Shown: positions 33,473 through 44,499 of the stretch, in pieces
How positions within the stretch are numbered: position 1 is the first letter of the stretch
Layout: each line of letters begins with the position of its first letter
Assembly: GCA_012934845.2 (NCBI GenBank)
Contig: WNNJ02000321.1
Location: forward strand, 1-64,000
Direction of reading: 5' to 3'
From: Pomphorhynchus laevis
Taxonomy: Eukaryota > Acanthocephala > Palaeacanthocephala > Echinorhynchida > Pomphorhynchidae
DNA length: 64,000 nt
Program-made: the position numbers and the translations under genes
The notes under the pieces: model-generated
What the model saw: the letters and a program-made list of their open reading frames with translations, nothing else
Told to the model about the DNA's origin: nothing
Databases searched by the model: none

Positions 33473-33674
33473 CGATGATTTTACTGGAGCTAATATACGG
33501 GTTAAAGTATTTGACTATTATGACAATGTGACATTCTACTTTGATTCAAAACCAAATGGTTGTCCTGGAAGAAAAATGGCAACTCCGAATGCATTAACTG
33601 TGAACGGCAATCGATTCTCCATTATTAGCACAAAAATCAAAGTTAACAATAATGCGAACATTGAATGCATCAAG
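33473..33674 (+). CDS. Internal exon, possible extracellular domain
   Basis: A 202-bp segment bounded by a pyrimidine-rich acceptor (TTCTTCTAG) and a donor (AAG/GTATAG). It is open in one frame: DDFTGANIRVKVFDYYDNVT, then FYFDSKPNGCPGRKMATPNA, ending with two cysteines in total and an NVT glycosylation site. Alternating hydrophobic residues suggest beta strands. It starts with one codon-completing base and ends in phase 0. Not recognised. Splice sites and coding character make it the best of the plus-strand exon candidates. Confidence 0.5.
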
Positions 33675-34539
33675 GTATAGAAAGCAATAAATTATTATAA
33701 TAAATTATGATAATGTTATAATATTATTCAATATATTAGTTTTTAAATATTTTTAAATATTAATTATTATTTCAATATATTATTATTTAGTATACAAATT
33801 ACATATTTATTGATATCGGTATTAAGCTAACTGTATTTTATTCAATAAATTAATACTTTTTTTCTGAGTATATATTAAATTAAAGGGAAAAAATAATTTT
33901 GATTTGTAAAATAATTTTGATTTGTAATTAATAGTCTTCATTTGCCTTTATTTGAGACAGTGACCGCTTACTAAATTTTGCAAATATATAATTTCGTCAT
34001 TACATTTGTTATTATTTCAATAAATTATTATTTTTAAATACACAAATTGCATATTTAATGATATCGAATGATGGTTAGATATTTACATATACGTAAATCC
34101 TTTAAACGTCGAAGTAAATGATAATTTTGCTCTGTAGACTTTCTCTACATAGTGTAAACGTTTCTTTAAGATACGTTTATCTTTTACAAATGATGCTTAT
34201 CTTTCTTCCAAAATACAAGCAACGTCGTGTAATATATTTATTATGATCTTATTATTATCTTTTTCATACGGCCTAATCAATTTTTTTAATTAAAAATTTA
34301 GAAAAATGCGATATTTGTTACAAGCCTTCGAATATCTAGTTTTTCAATAACTCTAATTTTAGTTTCCCATGCTTTTTATATATACAATTCTGTTCACACT
34401 GAAATTTTTCTTTCTTTAAGTCACCATCATTTCTCCACATATTGTGAACGTTTTTTACACATTGTATACGTTTCATTTGTAAGAATTATGGCAGGTGGTA
34501 ATCATTATGGTAATTTAGCTCTAACTCGGTCATTATTTG

Positions 34540-36400
34540 AGCAATCGAATACTGATCAGATTGTTTACTCAGTATAGCCAATATCTAATCCGTCCAGAGG
34601 AGATTCACAAAAACCGTGACCTCCTGGATCGTATTTTAGGTAGTGGCTATGATATGTTACTTGGTGACTTCAACGACATAACTGGTCGTTGGATTCATGC
34701 ACCACTCCGTAGAGCAAAGAACGACCTTCTTATTCATAAACCACCGTCCCCTACCTTTCATTGCTCAACAACAAATTCTCTCTTCGATATATTACTGCTT
34801 CATAAGATATGGCTGTTGAAACCCATCTGCACGGAGCAGTCGCGTCAACAACTGACCACCTCTCAAGACCTAATTCGCTGTCGGATAGACAGCTTCGAAG
34901 GAGGTTTCACTTTGATCCTATCAAAGTGGCGTTCTTGCAGGCAGCTATCCAACTCTCCCCAAGAATTGGAAATGAGAGTTTGACCGAATTTAATTCCTAC
35001 ATCTCTTTTCGAATACTTATAGAGGTCGTATATACAATCCCACTCCAACAAAACTCAAGGTCCTAGCTAATATGCTACACCTTTCCAATCTTGCTGTTTC
35101 TGCCAGACAGGCCCTCTCGAATGAATACTGGAGCACTAGATATAGTTTCCAGCTGGGGAAGGATAGGGGGAGCATTGCTCAACTCAATCCTTCTAATTCT
35201 TCCTTTTGAAATATATTCAAGAAGTACGTCTGTTGGAAAGATAGAGCATTAGGCTGGATTGATAGTATTGGCCTTGATAAAGTTTTAGAGGAGTCGCTAT
35301 CCCTATATAATTATGAAGGCACTCAATCACCCCAACCAATCTCGCATTGGTCCAACTTCAAGAGTAGGGACTTATCTGTTACAGATATCCTTAACTCCTG
35401 TGAGCCACTCCCCAGCACCGCCAAATCCCATGCGCCACTCTTTATTCGGGTCTGTCAGCTTTTGACATACAGTCACAGAAAGGAAGTCGCTATCACAATG
35501 CTATTAGCCTCCCCATCCGACATTGTTGGCATAAATATCAGCCGTCGCGTATTTTCACCAAAACAAAAATTGATTACATGTCCTAAAGATCTGCGGCCCA
35601 TTTCGATACAAAACTCCCTCATCTCCATTTACGAAAAAGCGCTTGAGCGTAAAATCCGCGTCCATCTAAGTAGGCGAAATTAAATCCCACTAGGTTTTCA
35701 TGGGTACGTAAAATATTGCTCTGTCTATTTAGCAATAGGTAAAGTGCATCAGTTTTGTCGGGATAATAGCCATCAACTTGCTATGGCTGTTTTCCCTGAC
35801 TTTCTACTGCATTTGTCCGTATCTCGATTCCATTTGTTATCTCCTCTCTCAGATACATCGGGTTGCCTGAGAAAATTGTTAACAGGGTGGAGATATTGCT
35901 GTACACCAAGCGGTTCTATTATGAAGACGACCCTGATGCGCGTCAGTTCTACCCTATTACGGGTGTGCCGCAAGGTTCCCAACTTTCTCCATCGTATATC
36001 TTGCTACCTCCATTGAACTTTACAAAAACTTTAAACGTGATCAACATCTAGTAGTATACGAAGATGATGCCACAGCCCTGTTCTCTGGACGCATGTGCAA
36101 CGATGTTGTCTCGGACATCAGCCATTTCTTTTTAAGATTAAAAGATCAGTTACCCATATCCAGTCTTATTTTAAATTCTTCCAAATCGCAAGTTGTTATC
36201 TTTCTTAGCTCCCCTGTGACAAAGAAAAAATAAAGAGACAAGCAATATCTGATCTATATTCCATATTGACTAATCAACCACTCTCTACCTTCACCAGTCG
36301 AGAAACATACCTGTGGTTTACCGTTACGGTGAATTAGTCGGCAAAAGCTGACCTGGATAGACTCAAACGTATCCTGAAGAGAGCTAGATGGGTCCTGAAA
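34540..36400 (+). mobile_element. APE-type LINE, 5'-truncated and decayed
   Basis: Plus strand. Endonuclease C-terminal part with MLLGDFNDITGRW (about 34,654) and the S-x-FDILL block; then a linker (YVCWKDRALGWIDSIG, VTDILNSCEPLP), RT motifs LRPISIQNSLISIYEKALE (about 35,600), GVPQGSQLSP (about 35,962), YEDDATALFSGR (about 36,058) and LILNSSKSQVVIF (about 36,165). After that ETYLWFTVTVN and ADLDRLKRILKRAR mark the C-terminal part. Frameshifts separate nearly every motif; the YADD box is YEDD here. Clade uncertain, within the jockey/I group by its motifs. A second fragment lies at 27,440-28,015. Confidence 0.75.
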
Positions 36401-36469
36401 TAGGATCAGCATCTTTCATTAATTGGGAAAACCCAAGTTTTAGTGTGATTACCGAGCATAGTCCACCTT

Positions 36470-36610
36470 GATTGAACTCTTCGGGGGGGGGGGGTGAAAG
36501 ACCCCGGGTGGTTTAGTCGGAGAGTGGCGTGTTGGATTAATTTGAGGGCTCAGATTCCGCTGGTACTGAGGCCGTGATACATGAAGACATCTATTTACAA
36601 CTGGCTGACT
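36470..36610 (+). mobile_element. tRNA-derived SINE, second family, copy 2
   Basis: After a G homopolymer (36,486-36,495) comes GGGTGGTTTAGTCGGAGAGT with a canonical A box and GGCTCAGATTCCGC as B box about 40 bp later, then ACTGAGGCCGTGATACATGA. It lies at the 3' end of the LINE above, so it may have used that LINE's machinery. Confidence 0.65.
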
Positions 36611-36745
36611 TTAGATTCTATTTTTTCTGCATGTTTTATTTTTAAGAATCTTTTTAGTGGTTATATAGAAAGACGTTTAGTTTTTAAGAAAATCTTAATT
36701 TAATTTGTTTACTCCTTATTAGTTATTGTATTAGCCACAATAGCT

Positions 36746-37163
36746 GGTACGCTCATTGAATGTTCAATGATAGCGTTTTTAGAAGTTACTTCAGTCTCCC
36801 TACCAATGCGTATGTTCAATTGATTGTTCTACTAATACGCTTCTGCAATCCATGTGTATGTTCAATTGATTAGATGTTTCGTCTACATATTGTGTAGGTA
36901 CAAAAGTATATTTAAACTTGCGATTGTAGCGAGCTCGAATCGTATTTGTAACTCTAGTTACGGTGCTTATAAATTGAAACGTACAATGTATATATCTGCA
37001 GCAATGGCATCTTTTGTCATAATATTAATTATTATTACAATATATCATTTTTAAATACACAAATCGCATATTTAATGTTCGCAATTTCTTCCCGATCAAG
37101 TTTCAATATTTTTAATAATGTATCAATAAAATGCACATATAATTTTATCTACATATTGTATTA
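36746..37163. repeat. Dispersed ~415-bp duplication, copy B
   Basis: Nearly identical to 12,408-12,820. Keeps the 66-codon open frame at 36,854-37,054 with one residue changed (S to F). The flanks differ from copy A, which argues for transposition or recent dispersed duplication rather than a large segmental duplication. Confidence 0.8.
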
Positions 37164-37389
37164 AGGTATAAATATATGTCTACGATTATTTTACAATGTA
37201 GAATTAAAAATGTAAAAACTTGCTCATGTTATAATATAAAAAATGTTTTGTAAATTTAAAATTAAATGACTATTTTGCTAAAATATTTTAATTCAAATAA
37301 TAGGCCGTATTTACTGGTCATAATAATTTGAAATTATGTTCTTAATCATAATCTTGTCTAAACCTGAAAATTTCAAGCAATATTTGCTT

Positions 37390-37608
37390 ATATGAGGAAC
37401 AATCAGGTGTAGTTAAAAGACAAAAACTTATTTTGACATTACGCTAAAAACTACTAACATCTTCAGAAATTAACATGTTGATTTCTTTTTCTTTTTCTGG
37501 TTAATTTCTGAACATGTTAGTAGTTTCTAGCGAAATATTAAAATAATTTTTGTTGTCGTTTAACAACTATACCTGATTGTTTGTGGATATTTAAAAATTA
37601 AAAATACA
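37390..37608. repeat. Fold-back element, PLE-type terminal arms
   Basis: Inverted arms: AATCAGGTGTAGTTAAAAGA / CTAAAAACTACTAACAT on the left and ATGTTAGTAGTTTCTAG / CAACTATACCTGATT on the right, centred near 37,480. Core strands CTGAAGA (left, minus strand) and stem GTTAG/CTAGC with GAAATATT (right) correspond to the fold-back at 24,115. Confidence 0.65.
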
Positions 37609-37613
37609 GATAA

Positions 37614-37614
<1 letters not shown>

Positions 37615-37676
<62 letters not shown>
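37615..37676. repeat. (AT)n microsatellite
   Basis: About 62 bp of AT alternation directly between the fold-back element and a hammerhead SINE copy. Confidence 0.95.
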
Positions 37677-37680
<4 letters not shown>

Positions 37681-37895
37681 AGTTGCTAGGTCACACAAGG
37701 TGACTTTCGCATTGAAAACCAGCTACAGAATCCTTCCTTCATGATATCCAATTCCATACACCTGACTACTAACGGCGCTATTGCCACAGCCGTTTTCGTT
37801 TCGCCCGCTTTTTGATACATGTTGGTAGCCCTCGGGCTCGTCATAAGGCTGACTACCAACCCTTCACCTTTTGAAACTTGACACATCCGGGATGT
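37677..37895 (-). mobile_element. Hammerhead SINE, truncated copy
   Basis: Minus strand; holds the ribozyme region with stem II GCCCG/CGGGC and GAAACG, but the first core strand has decayed (ATGACGA for CTGACGA). It breaks off before the tRNA-like boxes at GACACATCCGGGAT. A ~57-bp direct repeat (TGTTGTCGTTTAACAACTAT...) flanks the AT tract plus SINE at 37,551 and 37,896. Confidence 0.75.
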
Positions 37896-37999
37896 GTTGT
37901 CGTTTAACAACTATACCTGATTGTTTCTGGATATTTAAAAATTTAATTTTTTAGTACTTTAACTGATTTCTCCAAAAGAAATTCAAGATTAAAAGCGTA

Positions 38000-39500
38000 T
38001 CCATACATAGTATTTCGTGAAATAAAAATTTTTCAAAAGGTTTCTTGAACTAAACTAACAAGACCCTAATGATTGAATTGCAGGACAACGAAATATTATG
38101 CGTTTTGTTAATATAAACACACGTTATAGAGACTAACAATTTAAGCTATTTTGATGACATTTGCAGACCGGTGTCGGATTTGTAATCTCTCGTTGAGTAA
38201 TTGCAAAGAAAATAATATGGTTCACTTTTAGATAGTATATTAATGCAAACACACCTTATCAATTTATGCATTATTCAACGTTACATTTTTCAACGGAAGC
38301 ACAAAATGTGTGGATGTTACTGTAATCGATGAAATATAGTCTAATATTTTTCAACAGTGGATTGATATGTCGTAGTTTTGTGGAATTGTTTCGCCTAGGA
38401 TATATTTTATCAAATTTAATGCTTGGTCTTGCTGGATAATATAAAAATTAAATTAATATAATATATTACTAACAGTTTCTATATTTAAATTAAAATAACA
38501 CAAATTTCAAAAAATATTGGTAATTGAAATTGCATAATGCTACTATTTTAGAATAAGAATGCTACTATTTTAGAATTATATAAGTAATAGATATATAAGT
38601 AATAGAATTATCATCACGAGACATTCAAACTTCAATATATAATTATTAATTTATATATTAGAATATATAAAAATATATTAATTTTCTAATGATTTTTGTA
38701 GTAAAAATAGTAGATTAGATTTACGCGAGATTAGATTTGTCAATGCTTGGTTTATTTATTCAATTAACACGTTCATTAATTAATTTAGAGATGCTCTTAA
38801 TCTGTCCTTTGGTGGAAATGTTCAACGACGAGATATTTCTACAATGCAAATGATTGATTTATTGATCGCTTACGCAATCACCAAATTTATCAGCAATTGA
38901 TTTATTTTAAATAGTTTACGAAGACATTAAAAATAGTATATTACAATGTAGAAATTATTATATTTTGTTTAAAAATGAGATGTTTAAATTGTTTTATTTG
39001 ATATTGTAATTTATTATAATTAATATAAAAACTTTAATAAATATAATATAAAAGCTTTAATAGATATTGATTAATATCAAGTTATAAAATCATAGCGCTC
39101 TCACTTATTGAATTATTTATTCCTTAGTAATTTCACATTTAAATATGCATTCACTTTCCTCTTTTCACATAATGTTAATATTTCTATATGAACAGTAATT
39201 TTGTGATGTTAAAATAAAGTCATTTTGGTTAGGATTTTGCGGCTTCGATTGTTGGCCATTGTCAAATCACATAATTTATTATTTTAAAATATTTTTATTT
39301 TTTAATAAAAGGTTTTATTGTATCGTTACTAAGTAATTGTATTCATGTGAAGTGACGTACTAAGCATCATCGCTAGAGCACTCCACAAGCGTTGGGTGCT
39401 TGTATAGCACCTTAGTACTATGAGAAATTTATATATTAGAATATATAAAAATATATTAATTTTCTAATGATTTTTGTAGTAAAAATAGTAGATTCGATTC
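38000..39500. repeat. AT-rich region with a ~85-bp direct repeat
   Basis: TTATATATTAGAATATATAA through TTTTTGTAGTAAAAATAGTA to ACGCGAGATT occurs at 38,649-38,735 and again at 39,428-39,513, directly before the CR1-like fragment. Nothing else is recognised in this interval. Confidence 0.65.
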
Positions 39501-39504
39501 ACGC

Positions 39505-40275
39505 GAGATTCTCCTCCCACTGTATCTTTTGCCTCATCGATCATCCCCATAGTTCACAATCTCACATTCTTAGGCTTCCATTTCGATGATCACCTTTCCC
39601 TTAAACCCTTCGTCCGTGGTAAGGTCCGCTCGCCTAAATTAATTCTCCGTGACATGTGCCGTATCCGCCCCTTATCGACTTCCGCTCTTGTATGTCTCTT
39701 CTTTCATCGCTTCTTTTCCCTAAAATCGATTACTGCCTTAGCCTTTTCGCCAATTCTCCAAAATCCATCATCCTACCCTACAACGAATAATCAACACCGC
39801 CGTTCGAGTGCTCTTTCGTCTCCGTTGCTTCGACCACACATCCACATATTTTGCCCAACTCTCCTGGCCCACCATCCACATCCCCATCAAACTCCGCCTT
39901 CTTCTCGTTACTTTTCGTCTCATCGCTGTCGGCTCTTTATCGTTCATCAACCTTCTTTTCTTAGACGACACTCGCCCCACCTCACTATCGCTTCGTTCCT
40001 GTCATACCCTCTTACTCCACGTTCCTAATTACTCCAACAACTACGGTCTCCGATCCTTCCTCGTCGCCGCCTCACTCGCATGGAATCAACTCCCTCTCGG
40101 CGTCCGCCGCGCCCCCTCCTTTATCACATTCAAACACCTCCTCCGTTCACACCTTCTCGACACATTATTTACATTTTTGTTTTGTTGTGGTCATGTAAGC
40201 GTGCGCTGGCACGCATTTGCCACGTTAAAAAAATAAAAATAAAAATAAATAAAAAAAATAAAATGAAGAAGGAAT
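39505..40275 (+). mobile_element. CR1-like LINE, 5'-truncated 3' end
   Basis: Strikingly GC-richer than its surroundings. Plus strand encodes the end of a CR1-type ORF2: HNLTFLGFHFDDHLSLKPFV, then, after a frame change, LQRIINTAVRVLFRLRCFDH, SLRSCHTLLLHVPNYSNNYG and RSFLVAASLAWNQLPLGVRR followed by FKHLLRSHLL. These match the standard CR1 end (LRS...L.VP....YG.RSF..AA...WN.LP). It ends in an A-rich tail with AAATAAAAATAAA units at about 40,228. At least two frameshifts; looks younger than the CR1-like copy at 28,020. Confidence 0.85.
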
Positions 40276-40559
40276 GATCAATAGCACACGTGCTGTCCTG
40301 TGAAGCCACTGCTTAGCAAACCGTACCAGATGTAAGTCTGGTAACCTGAGCATAAATTTCAGAGCACAAAATTTAGATATTAAATTTTAGATCGTCAATT
40401 TCAGATTGCCAATTGTGGGAGTATTGTCATTCTAGAGAGCTAAAACGCTATTTGGAAAAGTTCTGAATATCTGTTACTGATTACAAGTGAAAAATTCTGA
40501 TTATTAAATAAATGATAATATGCCGATTACAATCAATCAACCGCTACGCTCAAACGACT

Positions 40560-42490
40560 GCACTCTTGTAGTGAACACTATTAACATATTGCAATCCGGA
40601 AGAAATTTCACAATGTCCTTATAACGATCTTTGCTAATTCAACTCTAAGTGAAATTTCAGTATTATCGAAAAAGACAGAGAGGCGATGATGTGCTAGCAA
40701 TTGTCTATATGCAGTGTGAAAGGGCTGCCAATTATGTCTACGAAGGGCGTTCGTTCATTGATTGTTTAGCATCAGGCTATTAAACCGCTTTCAATTTCAA
40801 AGCACATTTCTTCTACCCTCCTACCAACACGTTAAAAACACCTAATCTTATCAAAATTCTATTGCATCTAAACTTTCATTGATGTCTATACAACAATCAA
40901 ATAGTCATGCTGACTCTTGTGAAGACGGATTATTACACGAAGTGCAATGCTCTAAACCCAATTGTTCAGATTACATGCATATATGGCTCCCGAAAAGCAT
41001 TTCTACTTCCTTACTTAAGCAAAAGGCATATTGCTGCTTTTGTTCCACAAAAGTCGTTGATCAAAATGGTACAGAACTTTTTATCTTACGAACCAAATCA
41101 GCCAACAAGGCTTATTTGATTTAGCCCAGCTTCAAACCGACATTTAAATACTGCAATCTAAAATGTAAGATCCATCCACACTAATGCATACTGAAATTAA
41201 TAATGTAACACAAATCATTTTCTCAAATCGCCAAAACCGGCGTTCCTTCTTTAGTACGCCATCAAATCATCTGAATCCTTTAATCTTCATCTAATTCAAC
41301 ACCTTCTAACAAAGACACTACTGAACTCCTGAAGGCAATAATATGATTGCCTCCTATCCACCAATAAGATGATTATTTGAGTTCACAAAATGTGATAGTA
41401 AGGAGTCTTCTTCTAAAAATGATGAATCAGAAATTCCTAACCAACTTCTCCAGTTGGAACTATGTGGAGATGAAATTCGCAAAGCTACATTATTTGGTCT
41501 TGTTTCAAAATCACGAAAAATCTTCTCCCTATAGACGCATCCCGCTGACTTCAGTACCAGTTCAAAACGTTATCAAAGCGACACATAAGTTAAGAACACA
41601 CGTTGTCGGATAATCAGTCAAGGCTAATCCCAACCTCTCCAAAGATAACATAGAAGGATAATTTAAACTTCACTAAATCCGTCGATCTACCCAAGCAAAC
41701 GACTCATCGAAAACCCTATGATATTAGACATGAACCCGTCGTACCTTATCTGTTGTCGCAGGAAGGTTAACAATAATTTGACCATCAATAGCCCTTACGC
41801 TTTCTTCATTTTCGACCAAGGATTTGGGAGATATATATTTATCTTTCACTGCGTGTACTTCTAATTCGAAATTGTTAAATTCCCCCATATAACATCTATA
41901 AACACCTCATAACATGTGCTAAACCTTCGCTCGTATTAAATTCTATACTAAAACTTCTTTACTACAATGCAGAAGGCATTAAATATTTGCTCTCCATAGG
42001 TTTCGCTGCATATATTTCCTCATTTCACGTAATTATTCAGTCAGAAACGTTATCTGTGATCCTTGCATAATATCAGGATTTCATTGTATCGAAATTCCTG
42101 CAACCCTTCCCGACAAAAGACGACAGCGTGGGAGCTGGTTGGTTTAAATTATGAATTTTCCAAATAGAGTGCAGTAAAAGGCAGCTGTTCGTTAGATATT
42201 GAAACACCCACATACACATTCGTAGGCTGCAACTATGCTCCATTTTCATTATCTTCTGAAATAATTGACGAACTATCTACATTATGATTAATTTTGATTG
42301 TCCCATTATTATTGCAGGTGATTTTTACACTCATTACACTAATCCTCAAAGTATTAAACTACGACTCTTTTCTAGCTTCCTCCATAATCTTAGATTAACC
42401 ATTCAATCGTCTTTATCATATGCCACTTACTATAGTTATAGCATATCCATCATCAACGATTTTGTATTCGCATCCACCTAAGTTTCTTTT
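40560..42490 (+). mobile_element. Third LINE family: ORF1 and endonuclease part, decayed
   Basis: Plus strand. 40,879-41,124 encodes a cysteine pattern (VQCSKPNCSDYMHIW then YCCFCSTKVV) compatible with the PHD-like finger of CR1-type ORF1 proteins. Further on come APE-like scraps: VGCNYAPFS and IIIAGDFYTHYTNPQ (42,300-42,345, equivalent of GDFNAHH). Many stops and frameshifts. Probably the 5' part of the element whose RT is at 44,500-46,570; the intervening sequence contains a foreign minus-strand fragment. Confidence 0.5.
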
Positions 42491-43559
42491 GCATAAGCTT
42501 CCTTATTATTTTCTTTTCATCAGAGCCAACTTCTCAGCCAGTGTTTGAAAATGTTCTTTCCGTCAGATCCAACTCTACAGCCAATGTTTATAACGGTTTA
42601 TAAGAAGATAAGACTAATATTCATTTTGGATGTATTCATTTTCAACAACACGCCACCATCTTATGATCCTTGTCAAATGTCAAATTCTTTGGTATATCAC
42701 GAAGAAAAGAATAAAACTCATTTTATCCTATCGTATTTTTTACAAAAGGCGGTATTGGCCCTTCTGCAAATTTACTACTCAAACAAATTGCGAGTAGTCT
42801 AGCATATGTGACAGAGGAATCTATTTCCAATTAATTCGAAATATTCGTACAAGAATTTCAGTTTTAATTGCCTAAGCTATAGCAATATCTATAGCAATCA
42901 GAGAGCACAAAGCGGTAATACGCTTGAATTCGACTTACCTTAGCTAAACTTCAAAGCGTCTACATTATTAAAAGCTAGAAGTGGTATTTTTCCAGCTACA
43001 TACATGTTTGGAGTTTTGTTTGTATTTTTCTTTTTATTACTGCTTTTAAATAATACACTTTATTAAAAAACAAATATAATTACTCATATTTTAATTAAAA
43101 AATTATTATTCAGAAGAACAATTGAGATTACCCTCAAATGGTTCCGTTATATTAAGAATATCCGAAGTCTTTAATGTAAGGGCCACTATAACACATCTAT
43201 TTGGTGAAATTCCACATGGTACTCTGGATGCATGCCGATGTGGATCGAGCTATAGCAAAGTAGACTCGTCTCTTTATGTATACTAGTGTGGATGCGTAAT
43301 CATATTTGATATTTTTTACTCGATTTGAGCACAGTAGCTTCAGGAATTGTATAGCCGAATTACCAATAAGGCCCGACGAAAAAAATTATAGGCACAAATT
43401 GTCCGTGCTCTAAATTGGATACCTGTTCCTGGTATTTAGATTTTTTGCGAGATTAGTTGTAATTAAAAGATTGTTGAGTGTTCCGATTTTGATAAGACTG
43501 AACATGTATAGAATAGACGCTGATGTTCAAGAACGTCCGTCAAAACTTTCTGGACCCCC

Positions 43560-44040
43560 AGCTCAGAGACAACTACCTCTCTTCACATGCCGGCTTTTAT
43601 TATTGTCGACTCGTTTTTAAAAAGCAAAGCGTCCGAACCATAAGGCAGAACTGGTTCTATCAAGACACTAGGAGAAACACTATCAATTTCTCTTGCTAAT
43701 ACTTTTCTGACCGCATCATGCCTCATAAGCGGAAATCATCTTTTCTTACAGGACATCGTGTGATTTATATCTATGAAAGTTCAACACGCCACATGGTCCG
43801 CTGCAGACGTTAAGTGTTCCAGTATACCGGGTGCATAGCATCCCTATAATCTGTACACGTCAGATGGGATCTATCATCAGCGTGCGGAAGAGAACCCAAC
43901 CAATAAGTTGCGCCATTAAATGATGAATGTTCAATTACGTTGTTGGATGAGTACTGGTCGATTTGTTGCATTGCAAACTTTGATCGCATAGAATACCTTT
44001 TTTTGACGATCATAGATGTATTAAATATGATTCGGATCAC
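43560..44040 (-). mobile_element. Non-LTR element C-terminal domain, subfamily 1
   Basis: Minus strand reads NGATYWLGSLPHADDRSHLT and TDYRDAM (43,930-43,840), later LMRHDAVRKVLAREIDSV and EPVLPYG. This is the C-terminal domain of a class of non-LTR elements with CCHC-type cysteines, RHD..R and an EP motif, homologous to the better preserved piece at 61,584-62,381. Decayed, two or more frame breaks. Confidence 0.55.
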
Positions 44041-44499
44041 TGATTCTTAGTTGGCCCAGTATAATAGGTGAAGAAATCCCAGTTAACCATTATTCCCCCA
44101 CAGGATTTTCCATTATTGCTGAAACCCACTTTTTAAATCTCGGAGAGAGAATAGTTGTGAAGTCTTACACTGAACATATCGTAGAAAGTATGTTTATTTA
44201 AATTGTACGCTACGTGTGTGGATCAAACTAAGCAACTTAAACCAGTCGTAAAACAGGATCACTTAAGTTCAAAGCATTGCTGGTAATGATGTCATCGATG
44301 AACCTTTTCGTGCTCACTGGAATACCCTAGATGTTTATGCCAGAGAACGTGTGTAAATTCATACTTGGGATATAACAATATGTTTTGTTCTATTGAGAGT
44401 GCAATTCTGGTGAAATGGTACTCAGATTTTAACGCAAATTATTAAAATCATGCTTGTGCTAAGCCTCACCTTATTTTCACATTTTTTTGTCATTTCCAT

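Noticed and set aside
34863-35051. Minus-strand open frame of 62 codons
   Set aside because: Antisense of the LINE endonuclease and linker region.
39768-39980. Arginine-rich minus-strand frame
   Set aside because: Antisense of the CR1-like ORF2 end; composition follows from the C-rich plus strand.
43100-43560. Zinc-knuckle reading on the plus strand (ACRCGSSY)
   Set aside because: Isolated motif in a frame full of stops; the coherent homology in this area is on the minus strand from 43,560.
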